Made by a program: the position numbers and the translations under genes. A stretch of 44,101 nucleotides of DNA from Marinibactrum halimedae. Its GTDB lineage: Bacteria; Pseudomonadota; Gammaproteobacteria; Pseudomonadales; Cellvibrionaceae. Positions 23,454-33,188 of this stretch are shown piece after piece. Positions within the stretch are counted from its first letter, which is position 1. Every line of letters starts with the position of its first letter. Below the pieces are notes generated by a model. It saw only the letters and a list, made by a program, of their open reading frames with translations. It did no database searches and was not told the origin of the DNA. Location: NCBI RefSeq assembly GCF_021234875.1, contig NZ_JAJQVM010000036.1, forward strand, positions 1 through 44,101. The letters run 5' to 3'.

Positions 23454-26400
23454 TCACCATGAGATTGTTTTTTTATCTGCGATGGAGGTGACGATATTGA
23501 TATCTTTATTGGCGATCGCTTCAGCGAATTCGCTCACGTCATAACGGTTATTTTTCATTGCAAGGGCGCCAATCCACGCATTGCGGCCAGAGTTTTTGGC
23601 CGCATACAGGGCCAAGTCGGCGATTCGCATCGTGTCTTCCCAACGATAATGCTCAGGGTGCTGATAGCATAGTGGGAATGCGGCATAGCCAATAGAGCAC
23701 GTAATGTGAATGTGATGCTCACCAATGTCAAAAGAAGTGTTTTCAACCGTTTTGCGGATGCGTTTGGCAAAGGTATTAGCGCTGTCTCTGGAAAGGAATC
23801 GCCCTAGAATCATAAATTCTTCCCCACCCCAGCGAACCACATAATCGGATTGGCGGCAGCACTCCCTCAATATTTCGGCCATTTTAATTAGAACGGCGTC
23901 TCCGGCTGCATGGCCGTAGTTGTCATTAACGCTTTTAAAGTGATCAATATCAACTAGCATAAAAATAAGATCCTCTTCTTTGGGAGGTGGTGTATTTTTA
24001 GAGTGAGTACTCTCAGCTAGCCAATCTTGATATTTCCGAAGTGTTTCAGCGGCATCGGCTTCAATAAATTTCTCAAAGAAGCGTCGATTAGCCAAGCCAG
24101 TTAAAGGATCGCTTAGGCTCACTTGTTCGAGTTGTTTGTACGCTTTTTTGAGCTCGTGTGTGCGCTCTTCAATTTTAGCTTCTAAATTACGGCTGGACTC
24201 TAATAATTGAAGATGTAAATCTACCCGTACGAGCAGTTCAGGGCGGCTAATGGGTTTAGATAAAAAGTCATTTCCCCCGCATTCAAATCCGGTAATGATG
24301 TCGTGCAGTTGATATTTTGCCGTAAGGAAAACAATGGGCAGTGAATGGCGGCCATGCTCTTCACGTATTCTTCGACAGACATCGTATCCAGAGAGGTGCG
24401 GCATCATGACATCCAGCAGGACCAGGTCAAAATGTTCGCCTTGTTCAAATAAAGCTAACGCTTGAGTACCACTTTCTGCTTCGACAACATTAAATTGGTG
24501 GGTTGTTAAATGATTGCGTAAAACACGACGGTTCACTGGTTCGTCATCAACCACTAAAATTTTGCTGTGTTTGACGTGAGTGCTGATCGGGGTTGCCGTC
24601 GTTGTCGAAGTGGTTGTGGAAATTGTTGCTGAATATGTTGTTGAATCTGTCGTTGAAATGACTTGCGATTCTTCGGCATAAGAAGCGTTGGAATGAGATG
24701 CCAGCGTGTCTGAAACCGCTTTCTTGTCTTCGTCTTTTGAAGGATTGAGTATTTGTGGATGCGCTTTGTTATCGGGGGTGTCGCTAACCGCTTGGATACG
24801 TTTGACGATTTTATCTGATAAAGCAATATTGGAGGGTTGCTCTTCCCCTGTGTAAACCGGCAGAGAAAAATAAAAGGTGGTGCCTTTTCCTACGATTGAG
24901 CTAAGCCAAATTTCCCCACCGTGTAAATGCACTAAATTTTTCGTGATGGCCAGCCCGAGCCCCGTGCCTTCGTGAGCCCGTGTTTCGGACGCTTCTAATT
25001 GTTTAAAGGATTCGAATAGGGCTTCAAATTGGTCTTCGGGAATGCCGACGCCAGTGTCTTGAATGGAAACCACTAACGTACCGTTATGCTCTTTGGCGCT
25101 TAGGGTAATCGTGCCAGACTCTGTAAATTTAATGGCATTACCAATGAGGTTATGAAAAATTTGCTGTACGCGATCCTCATCAGCATACACCGATGGAAGT
25201 GTTGTACTGATGTTATTTTCAATAGTGAGATTGCGGTTCGTAATTAATGTGCGAGACAGTGCTACTACCATGACGGAGGCGGCATTAATGTCGGTGGGTT
25301 TTCGACGTAAGGTGAGTGAATTATTTCGAATTTTCGAAAAATCCAAGACGTCATCAATAATTGCCGATAGTCGTTTTCCACTGGCGATAATCATGGATAA
25401 ATTGTCGGTATCCATATTGCTGAGTCGTCCAGAATCACTGTCGAGAATCGCTTCTGCCAACCCCATCATACCAAAAAGAGGAGTGCGTAATTCGTGCGAG
25501 GTATTAGCGAGAAATTCATCTTTTAGGCGATCGACTTTTTTCAGTTCGCTAACCACACGTCGCTCGTTTTCGATGATTTTTCGTTGGGTATGCATGTACC
25601 AACTCACCAACAATAAAATGACACCAGCGTAACCGCAGTAAGCCCACCAGGTTTTCCAGGGTGGAGGAAGAACGGTAATGCGTTTACTGATGATGTCACT
25701 CTTTATGCCGGTATCTGTTAAGGCACGAACTTTAAACACATAGTTTCCGCCATCCAAATTGGTGTAGGTGGCTTTGCGTTCATGGCCTGCATGGCGCCAA
25801 TCGCTGTCGAACCCTTCTAGTTGATAGTCGTACACAATGTTGTTTGTGTTACGAAAACTAATGCCAGCGTAGTTAAAAGAAAAAATGTTTTGTTCGTAAT
25901 TAAAAGTGAGGTGATCGGCCAGCAAAAAACTGATGTCCAGCGGGCTGTCTTCGGATGCCTGGGTGACGGGTTCATCAATAATTGACAGTGTGGTAAAGAC
26001 CATTTGAGGAATGTAATGGTCGGGTTGAATGTGTTCAGGGTTAAACCGTGTATAACCTTCTATTCCCCCAAACAATAAATCGCCATTGCGACTTTTGAGG
26101 GCGGCTCCAATGGCAAACTCTCCCGGTTGAACACCATGTGCACTGGTGTAATTATTGATCACTTGGGTGTCTGGATCATAACTGGAAATGCCTTTGTCGG
26201 AGCTGATCCAAATCATGCCGTTGTTGTCTTCGACAATGGCCACCACCACATCACTGAGAAATCCATCTTGTTGACGGATAGCAGTGAATGCATCGCGTTC
26301 TCGGTGATATAAATTTAATCCTCCTCCTTGCGTACCTACCCACAGCCGCTTTTGCGAGTCTTCTACTACGGCCAATATGCGATTTGCGGCAATACTGTCG

Positions 26401-28229
26401 GGGTTGTTGACGTCGGTTGTGTAGGTTGTGAAGCTGTCGGTTTCATAGTGGTAGCGGCTTAGGCCGGTTTGTGTGCCGAACCATAAATCCCCCCAGCTGT
26501 CTTCCTCTATCACCCAAGAGCGCTCATCGCCAATGGAGTCGACACGGTTTCGGTGGTGATGGTAGGTGATAAAGCCATCCAGCTCAGGCTCGTAACGACT
26601 GACCCCGCCACTGATGGTGGCGACCCAGATGTCTCCATTGGAAGCCTGAAAGATATCCCACACATGATTAACTGCCAGGGCGTGCTCACCCTCATCGTCT
26701 TTGGTGTAATGCCGAGTGGTATCATTTTTCGGGTCGTAAACGGTGACTCCAGCACTCCAACTGCCGATCCAGTAACGACCCTGGTCATCTTGCATAATGG
26801 TCAGTACTTCATTGGCCCCTAAACGGGATTTGCCTCCGTCAGGGTCGGTGGTCATCACGCGGTAGCGTCCGGTCTCGGCATCCCGAATGTTGATACCGCC
26901 GCCGTCTGTCCCAATCCATAGGTCGCCGTTGTCGTCTTCATGAAACGTTCGGATTTGTTGGTAGCTGATGGAGCGATCATCGTCCGTTGAATCAGTGTGA
27001 ATGGTAAAGTCGGCGGTTAAGCGTGAGAAAATATTCACACCGGATGGAAATGCACCTATCCAGACATCCCCCGCTTTGTCATCGTAGATTCGACGAATAA
27101 TATTACTGGAAAGCGCATAGGGGTCTTTTTCGTTGGCGTATAAAGATTTGAGTTGACCGGAGGTTTCATCAAAGTACGCGACGCCCTGGCCGTCGTAGGC
27201 AACCCATACCACGCCGGCTGCATCTTGGTGAACATCCCATACCGGTGGGCTGAATTGGGCATCGGGTGGATCAATTTCGTTGCGGATAAACTGGAAGCGT
27301 CTGGTTTCGGGTAAATACTGAAGCAATCCTGCATCGGTACCAACCCAGATACGTCCTTTGTCGTCATAAAGGATCGTACGGCACACATTACTTTGACTGG
27401 CACCTTGATGAGGTTTGAGTGTTTCAATCTCCCCTGTATGGCTGTGCCACACTTTTAAGCCATACCCGGTGGCTAAGTAGTAGGTGCCGTTGCCATCATC
27501 GGTAATATCCAGCATGTATTGGGTGTAAAGGTCACTTTCGGCGGGGTTACGTGGGTAGCGAAGAATAGTGTCCGTTTCTGGGATATAGCGGTTCAGCCCT
27601 TGTTGCGTTCCTAACCACAGTTGGTTTTGGCTATCCACATGCAGACGAAAAATAGAGTTGTGAGCAACGGTATTGATATCCGTAGGGTTATGCTCATATC
27701 GAATAAACTGTTCGGTGCGATAATCGTAGCGGTTTAACCCGCCCTCAGTGGCCAGCCACAGCTCCCCTTGTTGGTTGACCGTAATGTCGTACACGGTGTT
27801 GGCGCTGATGGAGTGGGGTACTTCGGCGTCATGATGGTAAATTTTGTAGTCGTAACCATCGTAACGCGCTAAACCGTTGCGGCCTCCAATCCACATAAAC
27901 CCAAACGAGTCTTGTTGAAAGGCCAGTATCTCACCAATGTTACTGTCATTGTCATTCATGATGAGATCAAGTCTGACTTTTTCAGGCATGTCGGTACTCA
28001 ACGCATGTGATGCATGTGTCAGCAAGCATGACATCAGCAGAGTCAAAGAAAATCTCACGACAACGACAGTGGTGGCCCGAGAAGTAGCCAGTAAACGGCC
28101 ATTATAAGCTAAGACGCTACCTATGGTTGGGGAGAAAAGACAAGATAACAGCGTGCAGTAAAGAGTTTGGTAAAGCATATGGGAAGATATGTGTCTGTGT
28201 ACCTTGGTCTTGGTAGGCGTATTAGGCAT
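23454..28229 (-). CDS. Hybrid sensor kinase / diguanylate cyclase: Reg_prop, Y_Y_Y, HisKA, HATPase, REC, GGDEF
   Basis: A 1591-residue inner-membrane signalling protein. After an N-terminal signal region come about twelve to fourteen Reg_prop propeller repeats (residues about 90-790; each has a WIGT-G-L-x-RYD-like core), then a Y_Y_Y strand domain (FNYAGISFRNTNNIVYDYQL) and a TM segment near 880-898. HisKA has its phospho-acceptor His912 in TSHELRTP; HATPase shows NLIGNAIKF, DTGVGIP and GTGLGLAI. A Thr/Ser-rich linker leads to a receiver domain with Asp1273 (LLDVMMP) and a C-terminal GGDEF domain with GGEEF at 1468-1472. RQSD at 1459-1462 is a product-inhibition I-site five residues upstream. 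The protein senses a periplasmic ligand and should make c-di-GMP under control of its own receiver. The start is uncertain; a hydrophobic VVVVRFSLTLLMSCLL near residue 40-60 may be the true signal. Confidence 0.92.
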   Translation of the reverse strand: MPNTPTKTKVHRHISSHMLYQTLYCTLLSCLFSPTIGSVLAYNGRLLATSRATTVVVVRFSLTLLMSCLLTHASHALSTDMPEKVRLDLIMNDNDSNIGEILAFQQDSFGFMWIGGRNGLARYDGYDYKIYHHDAEVPHSISANTVYDITVNQQGELWLATEGGLNRYDYRTEQFIRYEHNPTDINTVAHNSIFRLHVDSQNQLWLGTQQGLNRYIPETDTILRYPRNPAESDLYTQYMLDITDDGNGTYYLATGYGLKVWHSHTGEIETLKPHQGASQSNVCRTILYDDKGRIWVGTDAGLLQYLPETRRFQFIRNEIDPPDAQFSPPVWDVHQDAAGVVWVAYDGQGVAYFDETSGQLKSLYANEKDPYALSSNIIRRIYDDKAGDVWIGAFPSGVNIFSRLTADFTIHTDSTDDDRSISYQQIRTFHEDDNGDLWIGTDGGGINIRDAETGRYRVMTTDPDGGKSRLGANEVLTIMQDDQGRYWIGSWSAGVTVYDPKNDTTRHYTKDDEGEHALAVNHVWDIFQASNGDIWVATISGGVSRYEPELDGFITYHHHRNRVDSIGDERSWVIEEDSWGDLWFGTQTGLSRYHYETDSFTTYTTDVNNPDSIAANRILAVVEDSQKRLWVGTQGGGLNLYHRERDAFTAIRQQDGFLSDVVVAIVEDNNGMIWISSDKGISSYDPDTQVINNYTSAHGVQPGEFAIGAALKSRNGDLLFGGIEGYTRFNPEHIQPDHYIPQMVFTTLSIIDEPVTQASEDSPLDISFLLADHLTFNYEQNIFSFNYAGISFRNTNNIVYDYQLEGFDSDWRHAGHERKATYTNLDGGNYVFKVRALTDTGIKSDIISKRITVLPPPWKTWWAYCGYAGVILLLVSWYMHTQRKIIENERRVVSELKKVDRLKDEFLANTSHELRTPLFGMMGLAEAILDSDSGRLSNMDTDNLSMIIASGKRLSAIIDDVLDFSKIRNNSLTLRRKPTDINAASVMVVALSRTLITNRNLTIENNISTTLPSVYADEDRVQQIFHNLIGNAIKFTESGTITLSAKEHNGTLVVSIQDTGVGIPEDQFEALFESFKQLEASETRAHEGTGLGLAITKNLVHLHGGEIWLSSIVGKGTTFYFSLPVYTGEEQPSNIALSDKIVKRIQAVSDTPDNKAHPQILNPSKDEDKKAVSDTLASHSNASYAEESQVISTTDSTTYSATISTTTSTTTATPISTHVKHSKILVVDDEPVNRRVLRNHLTTHQFNVVEAESGTQALALFEQGEHFDLVLLDVMMPHLSGYDVCRRIREEHGRHSLPIVFLTAKYQLHDIITGFECGGNDFLSKPISRPELLVRVDLHLQLLESSRNLEAKIEERTHELKKAYKQLEQVSLSDPLTGLANRRFFEKFIEADAAETLRKYQDWLAESTHSKNTPPPKEEDLIFMLVDIDHFKSVNDNYGHAAGDAVLIKMAEILRECCRQSDYVVRWGGEEFMILGRFLSRDSANTFAKRIRKTVENTSFDIGEHHIHITCSIGYAAFPLCYQHPEHYRWEDTMRIADLALYAAKNSGRNAWIGALAMKNNRYDVSEFAEAIANKDINIVTSIADKKTISW

Positions 28230-28808
28230 AAAAGGTTCTTTATTATTTATTCCAAAAAATCATACTAATAAAGAGAGTCTATTCGAGTATAGGATGCCGC
28301 ACGCAAAATATATCTTGTGTTGCTACCAAACCGTCATGTCATATCTGAATGTTGCCGCATCATTGCCTATATCGGCAAGCATTAGTCATAGAAAATAAAT
28401 TTTAATGAGGAATTATAAAATAAGAGGCTACGGTATCGTGTTCTTACAGGGAGGTTACTTTTCATCCTATACAGCCTCTATTTTAATTATCAATAGTTAA
28501 ACCACTAATCGATATTGCCAAGTTTGCCTAATACCAAGTTCATCTACGTCCAGGCGAAAACGTTTTGAAAGCTACCTGAAATACGCTGATCTTCTTTATA
28601 ACTGCCTATACTCTTCTTGTATTTACGGATTGTATTTACTGAGTTCAGTTCTTTTGTGTCGGGTAGAACCTGTTGGTCATTTATTTTGTTGATAGCAGTG
28701 ACGAATGAAAAGGCAGTGTTAATAATGGGTCACGATGGGTTTGGGTTTCATGATTAAATCGTTGGACTCGGGTCGTTTTTATATATAGGTAATATATAGG
28801 TTTATGGC
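28230..28808. other. Divergent intergenic region with structured element
   Basis: About 580 bp between two divergently transcribed sensor genes, so it holds both promoters. The only clear structure is an inverted repeat at 28417-28484 (separate entry). The rest shows no open frame with coding character and no recognisable RNA family. Confidence 0.45.
28417..28484 (+). repeat. Imperfect inverted repeat, 12 bp arms
   Basis: AAAATA-A-GAGGCT (28417-28429) pairs with AGCCTC-TATTTT (28473-28484) with a single bulged A, and GTAT/ATAC inside can extend the stem. The loop of about 40 nt is G- and T-rich. It lies between divergent genes, so a terminator role is unlikely. Confidence 0.6.
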
Positions 28809-31800
28809 GTGTACATGAGTACGACAGATTCCCCCCGATTCGTAATTCCCCGATTCTTTCTTTTTGTTACCGTGGCGGTTGCTTTGTTATCCGGTTGTTT
28901 ATTGTTATTTTTTGAACAGCAGGTGCGCGAAGGTATTGAACGTCAGTATCGTCAAATGTTGAGCAAAGAACATTTGAGGGTGGAGTGGGTTGAAAGTGGT
29001 TTTGCTCAAAACCGAGAAGCTATCCGATATTTGTCTCGTGTAGTATCCAATTGGATGTTGCCTCAAAATATTGAGTCACCATTGCGTGATTTTCTGACCA
29101 GTCACCCAGACGTTTTATCGGTGCACCTAGTCAATGCCCACACAGAGAAATCCCTTGCTGGGGTAAGTCGTACTTTGGGTGAGATAAAGTCTGTCCCGCC
29201 GGATTCGTATGCTCTGTCACTGGAAGCGGTTGATTTGGCTCAGTGGGCAGACTTGAGTGTCGATGACATTTACCTATCATCGCCTGTGTTACAGCGCAAC
29301 GGCTCTAATGTGATTGTGCCGCATCAACCCATCTTTTACACCGCCATCGCTTTATCGGATACCGAAAACCAAAGTAAACCTCTGATTGTTGTGGAGTGGG
29401 ATGCTTCTAGATTATTGCAAGCCTTGTCTGCTTCTCTCGTGGCGCCGATTGAACTGTATGTTGTTAATGGCAAGGGTGGGTTTATCGTGCACCCTCGTGA
29501 GGATATGGCTTTCAACTTTGACAAAGATGAGAAAAACGACGGGTTACAGAGAAAAACATGGTCACAACATTTTATATCGCGCCCACTTAATGTTGGTGAT
29601 GAGCATCATTTGGTTCGATATGAAAGTACTGATACAGGTCAGGTATTATGGGGGGAATACAGCACAATTGTATTAAACGCCACCTCAGCTCACCATCAGT
29701 TGCACTTTTATTTTCTGTTGCCTCAGCACGCTGTAGAGAAGGCGGTTGCTGATCGATTAACCACTCCGATTGTACTGCTCATTCTTATTAATATTGGAAT
29801 AGGGTTTGCGGTGTATTTTGGGTGTGTATTAATTCAGCGTCAGCAAACCTTAAAGCAAATACAAGAGGAATATAAAGCAGTTTCTCGCTCTACCTCTAAT
29901 GGACTCATTTGGGTTGATCAAAGTGGAATTATAAAAAGTTGGAATGAAGCCGCCATTCCGTTCTTGGGTGATGAAGTACGTTACGCAAAGGGGCAATCGA
30001 TTTTTGATGTCATTTCGTTTAATGAAGCGGTTAGTAAAACCAATAAGCCCCCCATAGATAAGTCTAAGTTAAGAGAGCCCGAGAAAATGCAGGTAACAGC
30101 GTTTTCCCCAGAGATGATTGAATCTGTGGCATTAACTCGGGAAGCCGTAACAATAAACGTTACCCACGTTAATTCACACGACGAAGCAAAAATGTGGCGG
30201 TTAGGGTTAATACCCTCGATAACTTCGGAGGTTAATGCCTCTGGTGTGACAATATTGATGGAGGATGTGACAGATCTTCGCAACGGGGTAAATGCGCTAG
30301 CACGAGTGGATGATGTGGTTGCTGAAGAAGTGGCCTTAAAAACAAGACAATTGACCCAGGAGCGAGACGAAGCATTAGCGGCTAGTCAAACCAAAGGAGA
30401 TTTTATTGCTCGTGTAAGTCATGAAATACGAACACCCATGAACGGTGTATTGGGTATGTTAAATTTATTAGGGAGAGATACCGTCACCTCTGAGCAGCGC
30501 CGATATATTAAATTGGCGGAGGACAGTGCACAGGCATTAATTACACTCATTAATGAAATTTTAGATTTTTCTAAAATAGAAGCAGGGCGAATAGAACTAG
30601 ACACAGAAGCCTTTGATTTGTTGGAATTGCTAAGTGATTTGTCAAATGCCATGGCCGTTAAAGCCCACGATAAAAATTTGGAATTGGTTTTGGATGTGGC
30701 AAATGTTGAATACATCAATGTGTTGGGTGATGGTAATCGTCTACGTCAAATTTTGGTTAATTTAATCGGTAATGCCTTAAAATTTACAGAAACAGGTGAA
30801 ATTGTCGTTACCGCCAATACCACTCAGATCGATGAAGAAACGTTACGGTTTGAATGCCGTGTTATTGATTCTGGAATAGGCATTCGTGAAGAGATCTTAC
30901 CTTCACTGTTTACCTCCTATACTCAAGAATCTTCCGGTACTCATAAGCGCTTTGGTGGTACAGGATTGGGCTTAGCGATTTCTAAACAATTGTGTGAATT
31001 AATGGAAGGCACCATTGATGTAGAAAGTGAGCGAGGGAGAGGCAGTACTTTTCGATTTGATGTTATCTTGAAAAAAGAGTATGCGACATCTCCTCCTGTA
31101 ATACGGCCAGAATACAGTGATGTTCGAATTATTATCGCAGAAAAAAATGCGGCGGCGTTGTCTGCCGTGTGTCGTTTGGCAAAATGTGCGCATATGGATG
31201 CGACGGCTGTGGGTGATGCTACCACATTGCAAAGTGTATTAAGCCATGGAGAAACATTCGATGTCATGTTAATTGACCAGGCAATTTTAACCACATTGGA
31301 TATTGCATTAGTCAAGCAGCACGCTTCAATTATTGTGGGAATGAACCCTAATGGCGTGAATGATGACTCAGAGTATGAACACGCTTTGCATCATTTACCC
31401 ATTATTAAGCCGGTAACCCCCAGTGAATTATGGGCTTCTCTTAGCAGTGTTCTTGATGTTGGGGAGTTCATGGAGACGCTTCCGGTTATCTCTCATCGCG
31501 ATGAAAATCAATACAGCAACGATGAAAGAGCGTATAAAAATGAAGGTATGCATGTGATGCTGGTGGATGATAATGAGGTGAATCTTGCTGTAGGCTCTTG
31601 CATGTTGGAAGACATGGGCTTGAGCGTGACCACTTATCGGCATGGTCGTGCCGCAGTGGAAGCATTATTTACGTCCGCCATGGGAGAAAGTGACAAGTCA
31701 CCTTATCACTTGGTATTAATGGATTGTCAAATGCCGGTTCTGGATGGCTATGAAGCGACTCGATTTATTCGTAACGGAGATGCCGGTCACGTTTATCAAG

Positions 31801-32474
31801 ATATTCCTATTGTGGCCATGACGGCAAATGTGATGAGTGGTGCCCGCGAGCATTGTTTAGAGGTGGGAATGAATGATTACATTTCAAAACCCATAGACCC
31901 AGATGAATTAGAAGAAAAAGTAACTCAATGGCTAGATGCGACGGAGAGCTTCAGGCGAGGAATTAAAATGTCGGCAAAAAAAGAAGAAACATCATCCCCG
32001 AATCAACGATTTAATAAGGAAGTGAATACAGACCAAACAACCTATGAGGAAAAAATTCTGAGTGTAAATGAGGAGGGTGACATGGCGACGTCGGCATCAT
32101 TGTATGAAGGGGAGGATTTCCAACTGTGGGACAGTGAGATCTGTATAAAACGCCTAAGAGGCAGGGAAGATCGAGCATTGATTTTGGTGGATATGTTTTT
32201 ACAGAGCGCGCCAGAGCGCTTGGCAAGACTGCAAGAAGCATACAATGAGAAAAACTATGAGCAATTACAAAACGTAGCCCACGAAGTGAAAGGGGTGGCT
32301 GGCAATTTATCCTGCTTACGATTGCAGGCCTACTTAAAAGCGCTGGAGGCGGCGGCAAAGGCAAAAGAGGTAAACGATATTGATGCGTTAATTGGTGCGG
32401 CGAAACTATTGGTTGAAGAAACGTCTATGTTGTTGCAAGAATTTGCAAGCCGTTGCCGACGAAATGCAATGTGA
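28809..32474 (+). CDS. BarA/ArcB-like hybrid sensor kinase: PAS, HisKA, HATPase, degenerate REC, REC, Hpt
   Basis: A 1221-residue kinase with the whole phosphorelay in one chain. TM1 is near residues 12-36, a periplasmic sensor spans about 40-315, TM2 is LLILINIGIGFAVYFGCV, and a PAS domain follows (about 355-490). HisKA carries His538 in VSHEIRTPMNG; HATPase has NLIGNALKFT, DSGIGI and GGTGLGLAISK. The first receiver-like domain (about 770-880) has lost the acidic pair (IIIAEKN) though LIDQ is kept, so it is probably not phosphorylated. The second receiver is complete, with VDDN and Asp972 in MDCQMP, TA and KP. The C-terminal Hpt has His1158 in AHEVKG. The GTG at 28809 or the ATG at 28815 may be the start. 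The response regulator is not nearby. Confidence 0.92.
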   Translation: MYMSTTDSPRFVIPRFFLFVTVAVALLSGCLLLFFEQQVREGIERQYRQMLSKEHLRVEWVESGFAQNREAIRYLSRVVSNWMLPQNIESPLRDFLTSHPDVLSVHLVNAHTEKSLAGVSRTLGEIKSVPPDSYALSLEAVDLAQWADLSVDDIYLSSPVLQRNGSNVIVPHQPIFYTAIALSDTENQSKPLIVVEWDASRLLQALSASLVAPIELYVVNGKGGFIVHPREDMAFNFDKDEKNDGLQRKTWSQHFISRPLNVGDEHHLVRYESTDTGQVLWGEYSTIVLNATSAHHQLHFYFLLPQHAVEKAVADRLTTPIVLLILINIGIGFAVYFGCVLIQRQQTLKQIQEEYKAVSRSTSNGLIWVDQSGIIKSWNEAAIPFLGDEVRYAKGQSIFDVISFNEAVSKTNKPPIDKSKLREPEKMQVTAFSPEMIESVALTREAVTINVTHVNSHDEAKMWRLGLIPSITSEVNASGVTILMEDVTDLRNGVNALARVDDVVAEEVALKTRQLTQERDEALAASQTKGDFIARVSHEIRTPMNGVLGMLNLLGRDTVTSEQRRYIKLAEDSAQALITLINEILDFSKIEAGRIELDTEAFDLLELLSDLSNAMAVKAHDKNLELVLDVANVEYINVLGDGNRLRQILVNLIGNALKFTETGEIVVTANTTQIDEETLRFECRVIDSGIGIREEILPSLFTSYTQESSGTHKRFGGTGLGLAISKQLCELMEGTIDVESERGRGSTFRFDVILKKEYATSPPVIRPEYSDVRIIIAEKNAAALSAVCRLAKCAHMDATAVGDATTLQSVLSHGETFDVMLIDQAILTTLDIALVKQHASIIVGMNPNGVNDDSEYEHALHHLPIIKPVTPSELWASLSSVLDVGEFMETLPVISHRDENQYSNDERAYKNEGMHVMLVDDNEVNLAVGSCMLEDMGLSVTTYRHGRAAVEALFTSAMGESDKSPYHLVLMDCQMPVLDGYEATRFIRNGDAGHVYQDIPIVAMTANVMSGAREHCLEVGMNDYISKPIDPDELEEKVTQWLDATESFRRGIKMSAKKEETSSPNQRFNKEVNTDQTTYEEKILSVNEEGDMATSASLYEGEDFQLWDSEICIKRLRGREDRALILVDMFLQSAPERLARLQEAYNEKNYEQLQNVAHEVKGVAGNLSCLRLQAYLKALEAAAKAKEVNDIDALIGAAKLLVEETSMLLQEFASRCRRNAM

Positions 32475-32564
32475 ATACCTTATTTCAGAGGGAGCCCTAA
32501 ATTAGAGCTCCTAAGGTGCATTCAAATAAATCAGCTTTAAATGCTTGCCACTAAATCTAGGGAA

Positions 32565-32957
32565 TTAGTCGGTAAAAGAACAGCCAGCGTGTATAGAGCC
32601 AGTTAAAATTTTGGAATACACCATTCTATTTCCGTTAGAGACCACACTGGTCTCGCCTTCTAAGCTGGATGGAATGTCATCAATCCAGCGGTCGTCGTTG
32701 TTCGGTTCACAGCTCCAAACAAAAATTTCATCGGTTTGGCAAGTCATTGAGCAAGAGCGTGGGCCAGGGTGATGAGGCCGGTTACCCACTACCTTGCATG
32801 ATTTTCCGGAATTCAAGCACCAAGCCTCTACTACACCTTTAGAATTCACGTTTCCACCGGATGAAATTGAAACGGTTACAGATGCTGCGCTTGCATGAAA
32901 TGAGGCACCTGCTAATAGGCCAATTAAAATAGGCCGAAGGAATGATTTTAATCCCAT
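32565..32957 (-). CDS. Small secreted six-cysteine protein, unknown function
   Basis: A 130-residue protein with a classical signal peptide (MGLKSFLRPILIGLLAGA, then ASA-A cleavage). The mature part of about 105 residues has six cysteines (WCLNSGKSC, RSCSMTC, WSC, and GCSF at the end), an even number that suggests three disulfides in the periplasm or outside the cell. A His/Pro segment (NRPHHPGPR) lies in the middle. I do not recognise the family. The gene is monocistronic, convergent with the kinase to its left (90 bp gap). Possible roles include an adhesin-like or inhibitor-like protein, but nothing in the sequence decides. Confidence 0.7.
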   Translation of the reverse strand: MGLKSFLRPILIGLLAGASFHASAASVTVSISSGGNVNSKGVVEAWCLNSGKSCKVVGNRPHHPGPRSCSMTCQTDEIFVWSCEPNNDDRWIDDIPSSLEGETSVVSNGNRMVYSKILTGSIHAGCSFTD

Positions 32958-33188
32958 GTCAGTATCCTTGTTGTCAAGTTTATTGAGAACCTAAATTAGT
33001 ATGAATGAACATACTGAAGTTGCGCCCCTCAAGGGAGAGGCTAACAATTAAGCGGGTTGTTAGAGAACAACAAGAATACTTATAGGTTCATGTGGTGACT
33101 GGTTTGTTACCAGAATGTGAGAATTGGATGAAAGGAGGAAAAGAGCGCCATTAATGAAACATAATGCTTCCTAATTTGCTCATTTAGG

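Noticed and set aside
33041-33063. Inverted repeat CTAACAA … TTGTTAG that looks like part of an integron attC site
   Set aside because: It is only 23 bp, lacks the two pairs of core sites and the cassette structure, and no integrase is nearby. It is probably a chance hairpin.
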